Source: Casuarina equisetifolia
Taxonomy: Eukaryota > Streptophyta > Magnoliopsida > Fagales > Casuarinaceae
Reading direction: 5' to 3'
Length of the DNA stretch: 64,000 nucleotides
Assembly: GCA_028551475.1 (NCBI GenBank)
Contig: CM052355.1
Span: forward strand, 22,967,580-23,031,579
Positions 45,713 to 57,002 of this stretch are shown here, piece after piece (within the stretch, counting starts at the first letter, position 1; each line of letters begins with the position of its first letter). The position numbers were made by a program, and so were the translations under genes. The notes under the pieces were generated by a model. It worked only from the letters and a program-made list of their open reading frames with translations. It did not search any database and was not told where the DNA came from.

Positions 45713-48700
45713 ATCTCCCCAGGTTGATTAGGATTTGCCCTCAAATCCTCAAGATCAGCGTCTTCCAAATAAGGGGATAAGTCACCAACATTGAATGTGG
45801 CAGAAACTCCTCCATATTCACTCGGTAAATCAATTTTGTATGCATTATCCCCAACTCTGGAAATCACTTCGAAAGGGCCATCAGCTCGAGGGGCTAACTT
45901 GTTCTTTCTCTTGGATGGAAATCGCTCCTTTCACAGATGCACCCAAACTAAGTCTCCTGGATGAAATTGAGAAGGCTTTCAACGCTTATTGGCCTTCCTT
46001 TTGTATACTTCATTAGCCTTTTCAATTTGAGAACGAACACTCTCATGAAGCCTTTTCATGGCTTTGGCCTTCTCATTTGCGTCCAAACTAACTTGGGTAT
46101 TAAGAGGCAAAGAGGTTAGGTCGATAGGAGTAATGGGATTGATGCCATACACTACCTCAAATGGTGAATGCCCGGTTGTAGAACTTGGAGCTCGATTGTA
46201 AGCGAACTCTGCATGGGCAAGCTTCATGTCCCAATTCTTTAGACTTTGGTTGACCATGGTGCGCAAGAGAGTTCCCAACGTGCGATTGGTCACCTCAGTT
46301 TGGCCATCGATTTGAGGATGATGAGAAGTGCTGAATAGGAGCTTGGTGCCAAGTTTTGCCCATAGAGTTCTCCAAAAATGACTCAGAAATTTGGTATCTC
46401 GATCAGACACAATAGTCCTTGGGATTCCATGCAATCTCACAATCTCCTTGAAGAACAAATTAGCAACATTAGAGGCATCTTCAGTCTTATGGCATGCAGT
46501 GAAGTGTGCCATTTTTGAAAACCGATCGACTACCACCATAATTGAATCCTTGCCTTGTTGAGTTCTTGGCAGTGCTACAATGAAATCCATGCTTAAATCT
46601 TCCCAAGGTTGGTCTGGCACTGGCAAAGGGACATAAGGCCCTGGCTTGAAATGACTCTTTGCCCTCTGACATGTACCACATCTTGAGATGATAGCTTGGA
46701 CATCTCCCAGCATCTTTGGCCAATAAAAGTGTTCCTTCAGAATCTCCAAAGTCTTGTTGACCTCGAAATGACCAGCCAACCCTCCTCCATGTGTTTCCCT
46801 TACAAGCAATTCGCGAAAGGACCCCTTCGGGACACACAACTGATTCCCTTTGAAAAGAAAGCCCTCATGAACTACATAATCTCCATTAGTACTCTTTGCA
46901 CATTCAGCCATGAGTAAGGACATATCTGCATCCTGAAGATAGTGCTCTTTCATAAGTTGAAAACCAAGTATTCTAGCATCTAGGGTAACAAGTAGGGAGT
47001 ATCTTTTAGACAATGCATCTGCAACAACATTAGCTACACCCGGTTTATAACGTGAAACAAATGAGAAGGATTGGAGAAATTCTACCCATTTTGCGTGCCT
47101 TGAGTTGAGTTTATGTTGGCCATTCAAGAACTTCAAAGCCTGATGATCTGAATGCAAAACAAATTGCTTAGGCCTTAAGTAATGGCTCCAATGCTCTAAA
47201 GCCCTCACAATTGCATAAAACTCCTTATCATAAGTGGAGTAGTTCCTTTTGCATTCATTAAGCTTCTCGCTAAAATAAGCTAATGGCCTCTTGGCTTGAA
47301 TAAGGATAGCACCTATTCTAATGCCACTAGCATCACACTCCACTTCAAAGACCTTATCAAAGTCTGGTAAGGCAAGAACTGGAGCTTCACATAACTTTTG
47401 TTTGATCACCCTTAAAGCTTCATCAGCTTCCTTACTCCATTCAAAAACATTCTTCTTTATACATTCAGTAATGGGAGCCATAATTGTGCTGAAGTTAAAT
47501 ACAAACCGACGGTAAAACGAAGCTAAGCCATGAAAACTCCTTACCTCAGTAATGGAACTAGGTCGAGGCCAAGATTTAATAACATCAACCTTGGACTGAT
47601 CAACCATAATACCATCCCTAGAAAGCACATATCCAAGAAACACAATACTAGAAGAAAAAAATTCACACTTATGTAACTTGGCATAAAGCTTTTGCCTCCT
47701 CAATGCATCAAATACTTGCCGCAAATGATCTAAGTGATCTCCCTCACAGTTACTATAAATAAGGATATCATCAAAATAAACCACAACAAATTTACCAAGA
47801 AAGGGGCATAGTACCTCATTCATCAAACGCATAAAGGTACTTGGGGCATTAGAAAGACCGAATGGCATGACCATCCATTCATACAAGCCCCCTTTGGTTT
47901 TGAAGGCTGTCTTCCATTCATCTCCCTCTCTCATCCGAATATGATGATAACCACTCCTTAAATCCACCTTGGAGAAGATGGTGGCTCCATGTAATTCATC
48001 TAGCATATCATCAAGCCTTGGAATGGGATACCTGTATTTGATGGTGATGTTGTTGATTGCTCTACTATCCACACACATTCGAAATGATCCATCTTTCTTT
48101 GGCACCAATAGGGCTGGAACTGAACATGGGCTCATACTTTCCTGTATAAATCCTCGGGCCACCAACTCATCTACCTGCCTTTGTAACTCCCTAGCCTCCT
48201 CGGGATTGCATTGATAGGCTGCTTTATTGGGTAAGGGTGCTCCTGGAAGTAGGTCTATATGGTGCTCTATCCCTCTAATTGGTGGTAAACCGGGTGGAAG
48301 GTCATTGGGAAATACATCAGCAAACTCAGATAAGAGTGGTTGAACAAGCGGATGTGGTTCACTCACCCCTTCACTCTCTTTCCCTTCAGCAACATGTAAT
48401 ACAAGGATAGGTTTGTGTTTTTGGATGGCTTTCTCTACTTGGGTTTCACTAAGGAATAGGCTCTTTTTTCTATCTTCTACCCCATGTGTTTGGTGTATTT
48501 GGGAGGGACTAAGTGGAGCTAAGGTTATAAGCTTTTCCCCAATTTTGAAGGAATAAGTATTCTGTTTACCATCATGCTTAGCATCCCTATCATACTGCCA
48601 CGGCCTCCCCAACAACAAATGGCAAGCATCCATAGGTATAACATCACAAGTAATCTGATCTACATAATGTTTTCCAATGGAAAAAGTAAGTAAGACTTGC

Positions 48701-50165
48701 CTTGACACTTGAAGATGACTCCCTTGGCTCAACCATTGGAGGTTGTATGGATGGGGGTGATTTGAGGTAGGCAATTTCAACTTCTCCACAAGAATCGTAG
48801 AAGCTACGTTGGCACAACTCCCACTATCAACAATAACAAAACACACCTTTCCATTAATTGTGCATCGAGTTTGAAAGATGTTCTCCCGTTGCTCATCTGG
48901 AGGGCTAACATGCGCATGTAAGGCTCTGCGAAGAATAAGCATATTGCCAGAATCAGCTTGCTCAACGATCTCATTCTCTTCCTCTAAATCAACCATGGGC
49001 TCATAATCATCATACTCCTCTTTAAAGTAGTCTTCTTCAATCTCTTCAATATCTCTCATGGTCATCACCCTCCTGTTTGGACAATTAGCCTGCACATGGC
49101 CAAATCCTTGGCACTTGAAGCACTTTCTCTCCCTTGGATCTTGCTTTGTAAAATTCGGTATTGGCTTTGAGGCTTCCCCAACCTTTTCTTTAACCTTTTC
49201 CTTGTTGGTAGGCTCAGACTTATTGTAGGATGAGGGATCCCTATAGAAAGTGGTCCCTCTAATGTAAGACCTAGAACCCTCCCTGCTGAAAGGCTTAGAT
49301 CCAGAATTCTTGAGGGTCCTTCTTTGCCTCTCCACTTTGATAGCTAGTTTGCACACATCATCAAAAGAGCAATAGGACTGCAATTCAACCGTGTTAGAAA
49401 TCTCAGGCTTTAAGCCTCTTAGAAACCGGGCAATAATGGTCTCTTTGGGCTCTGGTACCTCACATCTCATCATAAGGGTTTCAAATTCCCTTATATACTC
49501 CTCCACACTCCTCTCATCTTGCTTGAGCGCATGTATTTTTAAATAAAGATCTTGCTTGTAATCATTGGGTAAGAAGCACCTTTTGAGCAACTTCTTTAGT
49601 TTCTCCCATGAATGGACCTTTTTCTTTCCATCTCGATCTCGCTGTTTCTTAACGTTCTCCCACCATAAAGAAGCATATTCTTTGAGATGAAGAACAACAA
49701 CTTTATACCTTTTCCGATCATCATACCCTTTGAATTCAAATACCCCTTCAATACGACGTAGCCAGTCAACAAAATCATTAGGGTCGAGAGTACCTTTGAA
49801 TTCTGGGACTTCAACACGTAAGCTTCGATCATCATCTAGTCTCCTCCTCCTCTCGCTTTCATCACTACTAGAATCTGCATGAGAATCAACTTTGTTGCCT
49901 TAGGTGTCAAGGTGGAAGTTTTGCAACATCTGGAGGACATCAGACAATTGCCCTTTCAATTGGACGACATCAGATAATTGCTCTTTTACCTTGCCTAGCT
50001 CAACTGATAACATTCTATTTGCAGCCTCCCTTGGTGGAATTGGGGAAGAGTCACCACTATGATCAGACGAAGAATGACTATTACGATGAGATGACGGATT
50101 ATCGCTTGGATTGAACATCTTGAAAAGAGCTCACTCGAAAGAATAACCTAGGCTCTAATACCACT

Positions 50166-50949
50166 TGATGCGAATGTTATGGTGGGCTTGAGCGAGCTCG
50201 GGTTTAGAAAATATGTAAAAATTGTTTTTTTGGTGTTTTTGGGTTTTTTTATGGGAAAAGTGAGTGTTTGGTAGGGAGGAAGGGAGAAAAAAAATGAAAA
50301 TAGGAATAATCAAAATAAAAGGATAGATGCCAATAAGCTCCAAGACGTAAAGGCAACGCCACTAGTCAAGGAGGTGCTCCACCACCAATCCCTGGCAAGA
50401 ATTGGATAAAGGATGCAAAAGTTGATCACACAACTTTGGGGTTTCTATTCTCTTGAAAACAACTCTGCTTACAATTGAAACAATGCTCCCTTTAAATAGG
50501 CAGCTAAACCTAATTCTAGAAGGATCCTGGTAAATCAGGAATCCTTAAAACCTAATTCTAGAAGGATCCTGATAAATCAAGAATCCTTATAATTAAGGAA
50601 GTTTTAACAAATCTGGATTCTGACAAATAAGGAATCCTAAACAAATCAGAAATCTGACAAGTATGAAAACCTAGATAAATCAGGAATCTAGACAATTATG
50701 GAAAACCAAACAAAAGGAAATATTCTCAAACAATAAATTAAACCTAGGAAATTAAGGACTCAACAATTATTTAGGAAACCCATCATATTAAAGGCTGCAG
50801 AGACGCTATGGAATATCCTTGGGCTGCTTTTTCAACCTTGGCCTTCTTGGATCCATTGGATTATGTTGTGACCCAAGCAAGTTTGAATTGTCAAACTTAA
50901 CATATGGGTTAGGCTAAGAGCTTGGGCTGACGTAGTTGTTCCCGCATCA
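50166..50949 (-). repeat. 5' LTR of the young gypsy element
   Basis: This 784-bp LTR starts TGATGCGGGAACAAC on the - strand and ends GCATCA. It is followed within three bases by the initiator-Met primer binding site. The CCTATTTAAAGGGAG word near 50490 is a promoter-like TATA region. Confidence 0.92.
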
Positions 50950-53900
50950 CCTTCTTGCAGGAACATTGCCCCCACTCTCCCAAGACTCACATTTAACTCC
51001 ATTATAAAGGGCTTTTCAAAATTTGGTATCATTAACATGGGAGTGGTGCTCATTGCCCTTTTTAGCTCTTTAAAAGCTTGAATAGTTTTCTTATATTATT
51101 ATAATCCTTTTTTTTTTTGTAACATGTTAGTGAAAGGCCTACTTATCTTTTTTGTAACTTGTAAGCCCTAAAAATCCATGATGTCCTTGCAAAGTAGTAG
51201 GTTTAGGGACAAGTCAACATCTTTTTTTAATTCACCTTAATCCCTTTCCCTAAAATGACATGACGTAAATACTTAATGTGGCAATTTATAAAGGCACACT
51301 TACAATGTTTCATATACAATTTATGGTATTGTAAGAATTGGAAGACCATATTCAAGTGCCTCACATGGCTCTTAATGCTAGAAACCAAAATGTCACCAAA
51401 GAATATTAATATGAACCTCTTTAGGCATAGCTAGAAGGTGGAATTTACAAGCACCTAGAAGGTGGTTGGTGTATTCGTCAGACTAAAAGGCAAGACCAAA
51501 AACTTATAGTGACCCTAATAAGTATGGAAGGCAGTCTTTGGGATATTGTCCTAATGAACCCACACCTAATAATAGCTTAACTACAAGTCAAACTTGAAAA
51601 CCAAGTAGCCCAATGAAGCTCATCCAACAACTTATTTATAATTGAAATTGGGAGCTTGCCTTTCATTGTGAAATTGTTGAGGGCCTATAATTCACATAGA
51701 ATTGCCATGAGCCATCCTGATTTTTAACTAATAAAATTAGGGATGCAAGTAGAGTGGTGCCATAATGTATTATCCTTATATTTAATATCTCTTCCACCAT
51801 CTTCTTAATCTTAGCTTTTTCTACCAATAAGGTCTCACACTCATCAGACTACTTCCTAAAAGTAACTATATGTGATGGTCAAAGTCCCAAGGCAACTAAA
51901 ACTAAGAGAGCTCCTTGGACACCTTTGGAAACCCATCAATAAGTCCTTGGAAAGTAGTTAGGAGCTCCTCATCCTTTGGAGATAATTTAATAGCATGTAA
52001 CTATGCCATGATATACTTTAGGTGATCTAGAATCCATTTGCAAAAATTCTACCCACTAAATTCACCAACTATTGAGTCCACCCTAATGCACCTTTCAACA
52101 ACAATGGCTTACCTCCCTTATGCATAGTTAACAAATTCCAAGTCAAGCACAATAGGATTTATGTTTATATCCAACTACATCCTTAAGATCATGTTACAAC
52201 CCCTAAGAGCTAGAAGTCTAGCACTTGTAGAAAACATACATCTTTAAATCTTCTATTGAAATTGCCTATACCCTTAGCTTCCTCTCAATTGATGCCTATT
52301 AGCTATTGTCATTAAGAAGCCCATTATATCTTTAATCTTGCAACCTACTTTCTTACCTAGCACCAAGCCTACAAAGTTATGAGTAGAACTAGTGTTAATC
52401 AAAATGCTAGTCTTACTCTCTTTCACCATCACATCTAATTGAAAATTGTGAGATAAGGAACCTTTTGTCATAGCTTGTAGAGCAATGGCACCTGCATCCT
52501 AATCCTTTTCCAACTATTCTAAGGCCTTAGAAGAAATCATCTTCTCTAGTGTTGTTCCTTTTGACCTTATCCTTCATTCCTTATAACATAAAGATTTGCT
52601 TTTTCTTGCATTGGTGTTCTTTAACCCTTTTCTCAGCACAATGATAATAGAAACATTTTATCCCTCCTCTCTTACATCTAACTATAGTTGATATAATGTA
52701 TAAGGATTCTTAGTTCCAAAGTTGTCATTGGACTTGAAGAAGCACCTATGCAATCTTGATGCCCCATGTACTCTTGCCCCCTTAGTGCATTGTACCCTTA
52801 TGGTCCTGTACTGACTGCTTTCAATTTAGAAGAATTCTTATCCAACTTAGTCACCTAGTCTTCCTCGACAAAAGTAAGCTTAAGACCTTATCCAATGTTA
52901 AAGGATTCTTAATTCTAATTGTAAGTTGAATTTCCTCCTTAAAGGCTTGTATGAGGAAACAAAAGAGGCCTTTATCATACTTGGGTTCTAAAAGGAAACC
53001 CAATGTTACAACCTCCCAATGTCTCCACAAAGCCGACCATTAAGAACTTTTGTCACAAACTAAGTAACTTGCCCACTTTATTATCCTACTCTTTTTTGAC
53101 AAAACGCACTACTAAATCCCATTTAAATTCCTCCTATCATAACGAACCTCTCTTGGCTATGTATGGAGTATACCAATGCCCACATCCCCTTCCTTAGCTA
53201 TTGTAATGTGTTACACTTTCAAAAGGTTTCCAACTTAAAGTAATTTAAACTAGTTCTCACAGTGCATTAACCATTTTTTACACTCAATCGCAATAAAGTG
53301 TGGAAACTCCACATAAGAAGGGTGAGGAGAACTTACTTGTGGAAACTACCCATAGACCCTCTCTTATGGTATGTACAATTAGCCATAGCCCAACTCAAAG
53401 GGTTATCCATTTTGTTACCCATGTTGGTTGAGTTTAAGTTTGAGTTTAAATTTAGGGTTGAAACTCTCACCTTGCTACCCATGTTGGTTAAACCTAGAAT
53501 TACATTTAAGGTTGAAACTAAAGCTAAAACTAGGTACTCTTATGGTAAGGGGTAAATCTAAGTTGTTCCTAATGGTGGTTAGAAAACCCTATAAAAAATG
53601 GTTGGAATTTATCTAGGGCTTGGATGATATGCCATAAACCTTGACTTGGTGGCAGTTGATTGAAAAATGATGGCTTATCAAACATGGAGCTGTCTAGTTT
53701 GTTAGGTTGCTACCTTTTATAGAAGTTGCCATAAAATGCATGTCTGCAATTGCGAACAACTATCTTGTGGCTGTGGAAGCCCTTTAAGGCATCAAAATGG
53801 AACTCTAACTCTTGTCTTTTGGCTTAAGTCAGTCAAATACTCCATCTAGTAGCCAATTTCCAACATGGGTACCAATTCTTGATGGAACATTTGTGGTTGG

Positions 53901-54254
53901 TTTTGCTACCTCCCTGATATGACTTAGGCTACTCACGCTTGGTTATGCTAAATGGAGGGTTAATCTCTTCCTTATACCAAGCTTGTTGTGATGGATCATG
54001 GCTCCCTTTGGTCACTTCGTTGCCAATTTCATCCATTGATGACTTCTTGTCACCTCTAGTTAAGTATAGGGCCTTTTCCCCTTATCTAAACCCATGTGAA
54101 CAAGCATCATTCTCTAATTTTCTATGTTCTACTCCATGGTTGCCTAACAATTTTTCTGCAACTCCTTCAACCTTGCTTCACATAATTCATGCAATTCTCC
54201 ATCTACTTGTTAGATTTGCCTCACATCACAAGTGTCAAATCATGCTTTAGGTAC

Positions 54255-54790
54255 CAATTTTTAAAATCAAACTCCTTTTCCCCCAAATCACACCTAAACA
54301 ACAAGCATTACATGAATCACACCTTCATTGATAAATTGATAAGCAACTTCAAAGTTTCTAGCAATAAGAATTGCACTATAACTACCACTTAACCTTACAC
54401 TACAATTCTACAAGATCTACCACTATGCTAACAAAAAGACACATCAAACTATTAACCTAATCATGCCATACACAACACTTTTAGAAAGCTAGGGTTTTTT
54501 GCAAAGCCAAAGTGCCTCATTCTTCTTTGCATGATTCCTCAATGTGGGCCTCTCTCGAGGTGGGCTGATCCTAATAGGTTGGGCCTTAGGTTATGGGTCA
54601 TGACATACTAGGATGCAATTTTACATCATTAGGAACAAATTAAGTGAGACAAAAATGAAAAGTTCATCAATTTTGGAGTATCACCAAGCCCTCATTAATG
54701 CGTGAGGAAAGTTAGACACTTAATAGACCTTACTTAGATGCACTTATGATTGTTGCACATGCAACAACAACACTTGGATTAAGTCTCACA
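54255..54790 (-). repeat. 5' LTR of the old gypsy element (approximate)
   Basis: It is the partner of 43430-43965. On the - strand it begins TGTGAGACTT near 54790. A TTGGTACC(T)AAAGC-like word just beyond its inner end resembles an initiator-Met primer binding site. Confidence 0.62.
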
Positions 54791-56221
54791 CTTAAAAAAT
54801 TCGTCTAATGGATTTTCTATTAGGATTGCCAAATTTTTTCTTTTAAGAACAAATAAATAAATAATGGATATAAGAAGTAAAAATAGAAAATTTTTCAAAT
54901 AAATTTTTATTTTAGAGATCAAACAAACAGATATTTATTTTTTGACAAAAGTTACTAAAACATCCAAAAAGAAGAATTTTAGTGATTGATTAACAAAAGA
55001 TAGTTTATGAGCACTCCAATCTTCACACCTCTATTGCTTCACATACCTTTTGCCCTTATGGGCCTTGCATTGCCTTTAGCACTTGCCATATGGGAGATTG
55101 AACATCTACTTTTAATAGACGTGCAAATGATGAGAGATCATTTCCTATTTTGTGCTAAAGCAATTTACAAAGTGCAAGCTAAAACAAGTGAAATTAAAGG
55201 GCCTTACTTGAATGCTAATGAGAAGAAATAATAAAAAAAAATGTGCTATATTTGCTAAAGAATTGGAAGTTCCTATTGTGATGCATGACTATTTAACTTG
55301 GGATTCATTAAAAATCCTAGTTTTGCTTGTTGTTGCCAAGATAATGGTCTACTTCTTCACAATGATTATGCAATGCATTCAGTTATTAATAGATAGAAGA
55401 ATCATGGTATGCACTTTTGTGTATTACTTAAAGCATTACGTTGACCAACTTCAAAGATACTAAGTTTTCATCCATGATAGATTGTTCTTGTTTTCAAACA
55501 TTGCATATTCCTCCTATTTACATCCTTTCCCCTTTGCAAGGTTGGATGGTATGTTGGGCAATCCCTTCCTTAGACTTGTTGAAGTTGAATACAAAGGGTT
55601 TTTGTATTGATAAGGAGGAGTGGTTTGAGATTATAATGGTAGTGTGCACCTTATGTATGCAATAAATTTGGAAAATGGCGATAATGCTATGGCAGAGGTC
55701 TTGGCATTACTAAAGGATTAAAGCTTTGTCAATTAAGAGTAATAATTTTGTTAGAGATTGAAACAAACTTTTAGTTTATGATCCAATGTCTTTAAGGAGT
55801 ATTCTTAAATCCTTAGAAGTTTGCATATGAGTTGGGCCAATGCTCTAGCTATATGTCTCCTAATGTTTAGATCTTACACCTTTATCAAAAAGTTAGCAAA
55901 CTTTGGGCACTTTATTTTAGGGTTGCAAGTAGTGGAAAGGTGTGGAAGAGGCTAATTGAATAAAATCCCCACTTTGCAAATTAATTGAGGGACTATAGAC
56001 ATAAAACTAAGGAAAAAAGAAAAAAAGAAGAAGAAAAAAGGATTTACAGCCTTCACTTTTGGGTCAAATGGGCAAACCATGTGTCCTTGTAAATCCAACC
56101 CCCTAGTCTTGACTAGGTAATTTGGGAACCATGCAACATTGGTGAATAAATTAGCCATCAACAACATTAGACAAATCCACCAAATGATGATTTCAACAAA
56201 AATCAGCCATTGGCAAAGAAA
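54791..56221. other. AT-rich intergenic region with a LINE-type RNase H relic
   Basis: 54830-54990 is extremely AT-rich. 55007-55470 has short open frames with no recognised product. 55500-55800 resembles an RNase H domain (separate entry). From 55860 to 56221 nothing is recognised. Confidence 0.45.
55500..55800 (+). mobile_element. RNase H (RVT_3-type) relic, probably from a LINE
   Basis: Pieces in different + frames read SLDLLKLNTKGFCIDK, then LMYAINLENGDNAMAEVLAL, then LKGLKLCQLRVIIL. This follows the order of the RNase H fold at the 3' end of many plant LINEs (WxKLNxDG..., ...NNxAExxALxxGLxL). Frame shifts separate the pieces. A decayed host RNase H-like gene is the alternative. No poly-A tail was defined. 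Confidence 0.45.
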
Positions 56222-57002
56222 TGGTTAGTTTTGAGGATGGTTAGTTTTAAAACCTAAATATTCAATCCAAAACCATTATATTGGGTCCCAATTGGATCTA
56301 GTCTAGATCCACTACTAACTAAAGGTGGGAAAGAAACAATTGGCTCATTGTATAAGTCCATGTGATGTGGGCTTATATCAATGAGCATAAACTAATATTT
56401 TCCACTATAGTAGATCAATGTGAATTATGTTAGTCTGTTGTAATTATATACATATTGTCCTTATTGCATATATAGTACTAGCTGATGTGTGCATTTGTCC
56501 ATCTCATAAGTTTGATGAGTGAACCTATTTGTGTAGACAATTTTGTTAATTGGCTAAGTCCATTTCTAGCTCTCCATTTATATATACTAAAGCTTGCTGT
56601 AGGGAGAAATTTAGAGACAATGGTGACCATCTTTTATACTACATATGCCACATCACTCCCTTTCTCTCTTTCTAAAACACTAACACATACACATTCAAAA
56701 CATGGATGAACTTTTCTTCACACCATAAAGTTACTATTCACATAAGGGAAAGAGTTTCTTTTGTAGTCCTCCCATGATTGCCTTTCTCTTTCCATATGTA
56801 GTGGTTTTGATTGTCTCATTAAGCCAATATCTAGAGAAAATAAAGTAGAAGGCTTAGTGACAAGTTGTAGCTCAAAGATGGACAAATCTGGTATGTTTTT
56901 TTTGACTTGTTTTAGTGCATTTTCTAGAAACCCATTTTATTCTCCATGACTAATGCTTAGATCTTGGAATATGGTCTCATTTAAGGCCATATTTGATAAC
57001 AA
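56222..57002 (+). repeat. 5' LTR of the copia element
   Basis: It shares with 61922-62253, in order: TGGTTAGTTTTGAGG, ATCAATGAGCATAAACTAAT, GTGAATTATGTTAGT, GGCTTAGTGACAAGTTG, GCATTTTCTAGAAACCCATT and GAGGCCATATTTG-like words. The left copy is longer in its middle. Confidence 0.75.

Larger units (their letters stand above)
44937..50949 (-). mobile_element. Young, nearly whole Ty3/gypsy retrotransposon
   Basis: This element on the - strand is 6013 bp, flanked on both sides by the target duplication CCTTC (44932-44936 and 50950-50954). It has a 5' LTR (50166-50949), a primer binding site TGGTATTAGAGCC (50151-50163), gag from about 50118 with a CCHC knuckle near 49090-49130, protease (VIVDSGSCANVAS) near 48810-48840, and reverse transcriptase with YFDDILIYS near 47765-47790. 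RNase H (SDHQALKFL near 47130-47160), integrase (about 46100-46850), a purine-rich tract at about 45713-45725 and a 3' LTR (44937-45712) follow. Integrase sequence such as VVDRFSKMAHF and HPQIDGQTEVTNRTL suggests a chromovirus-type lineage. It looks almost whole, with only a few coding breaks. LTRs differ by roughly two percent by eye, so insertion is recent. Confidence 0.93.
43430..54790 (-). mobile_element. Old, decayed Ty3/gypsy element hosting a younger insertion
   Basis: This is a fossil element on the - strand bounded by two diverged direct repeats (about 43430-43965 and 54255-54790). Parts recognised on the - strand are a protease-like block near 52300-52470, reverse-transcriptase blocks at about 51250-51900, and RNase H split by a nested insertion. 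The RNase H pieces are STTPMLMIPNFEKPFIMELN near 51000-51055 and LSKALTLRHLGF near 44880. Many breaks and LTRs differing at perhaps a fifth of positions by eye mark it as old. Without the nested element it is about 5.3 kb. Confidence 0.75.

Noticed and set aside
54830-54990. MITE
   Set aside because: The stretch is extremely AT-rich, but no terminal inverted repeats or target duplication could be defined.
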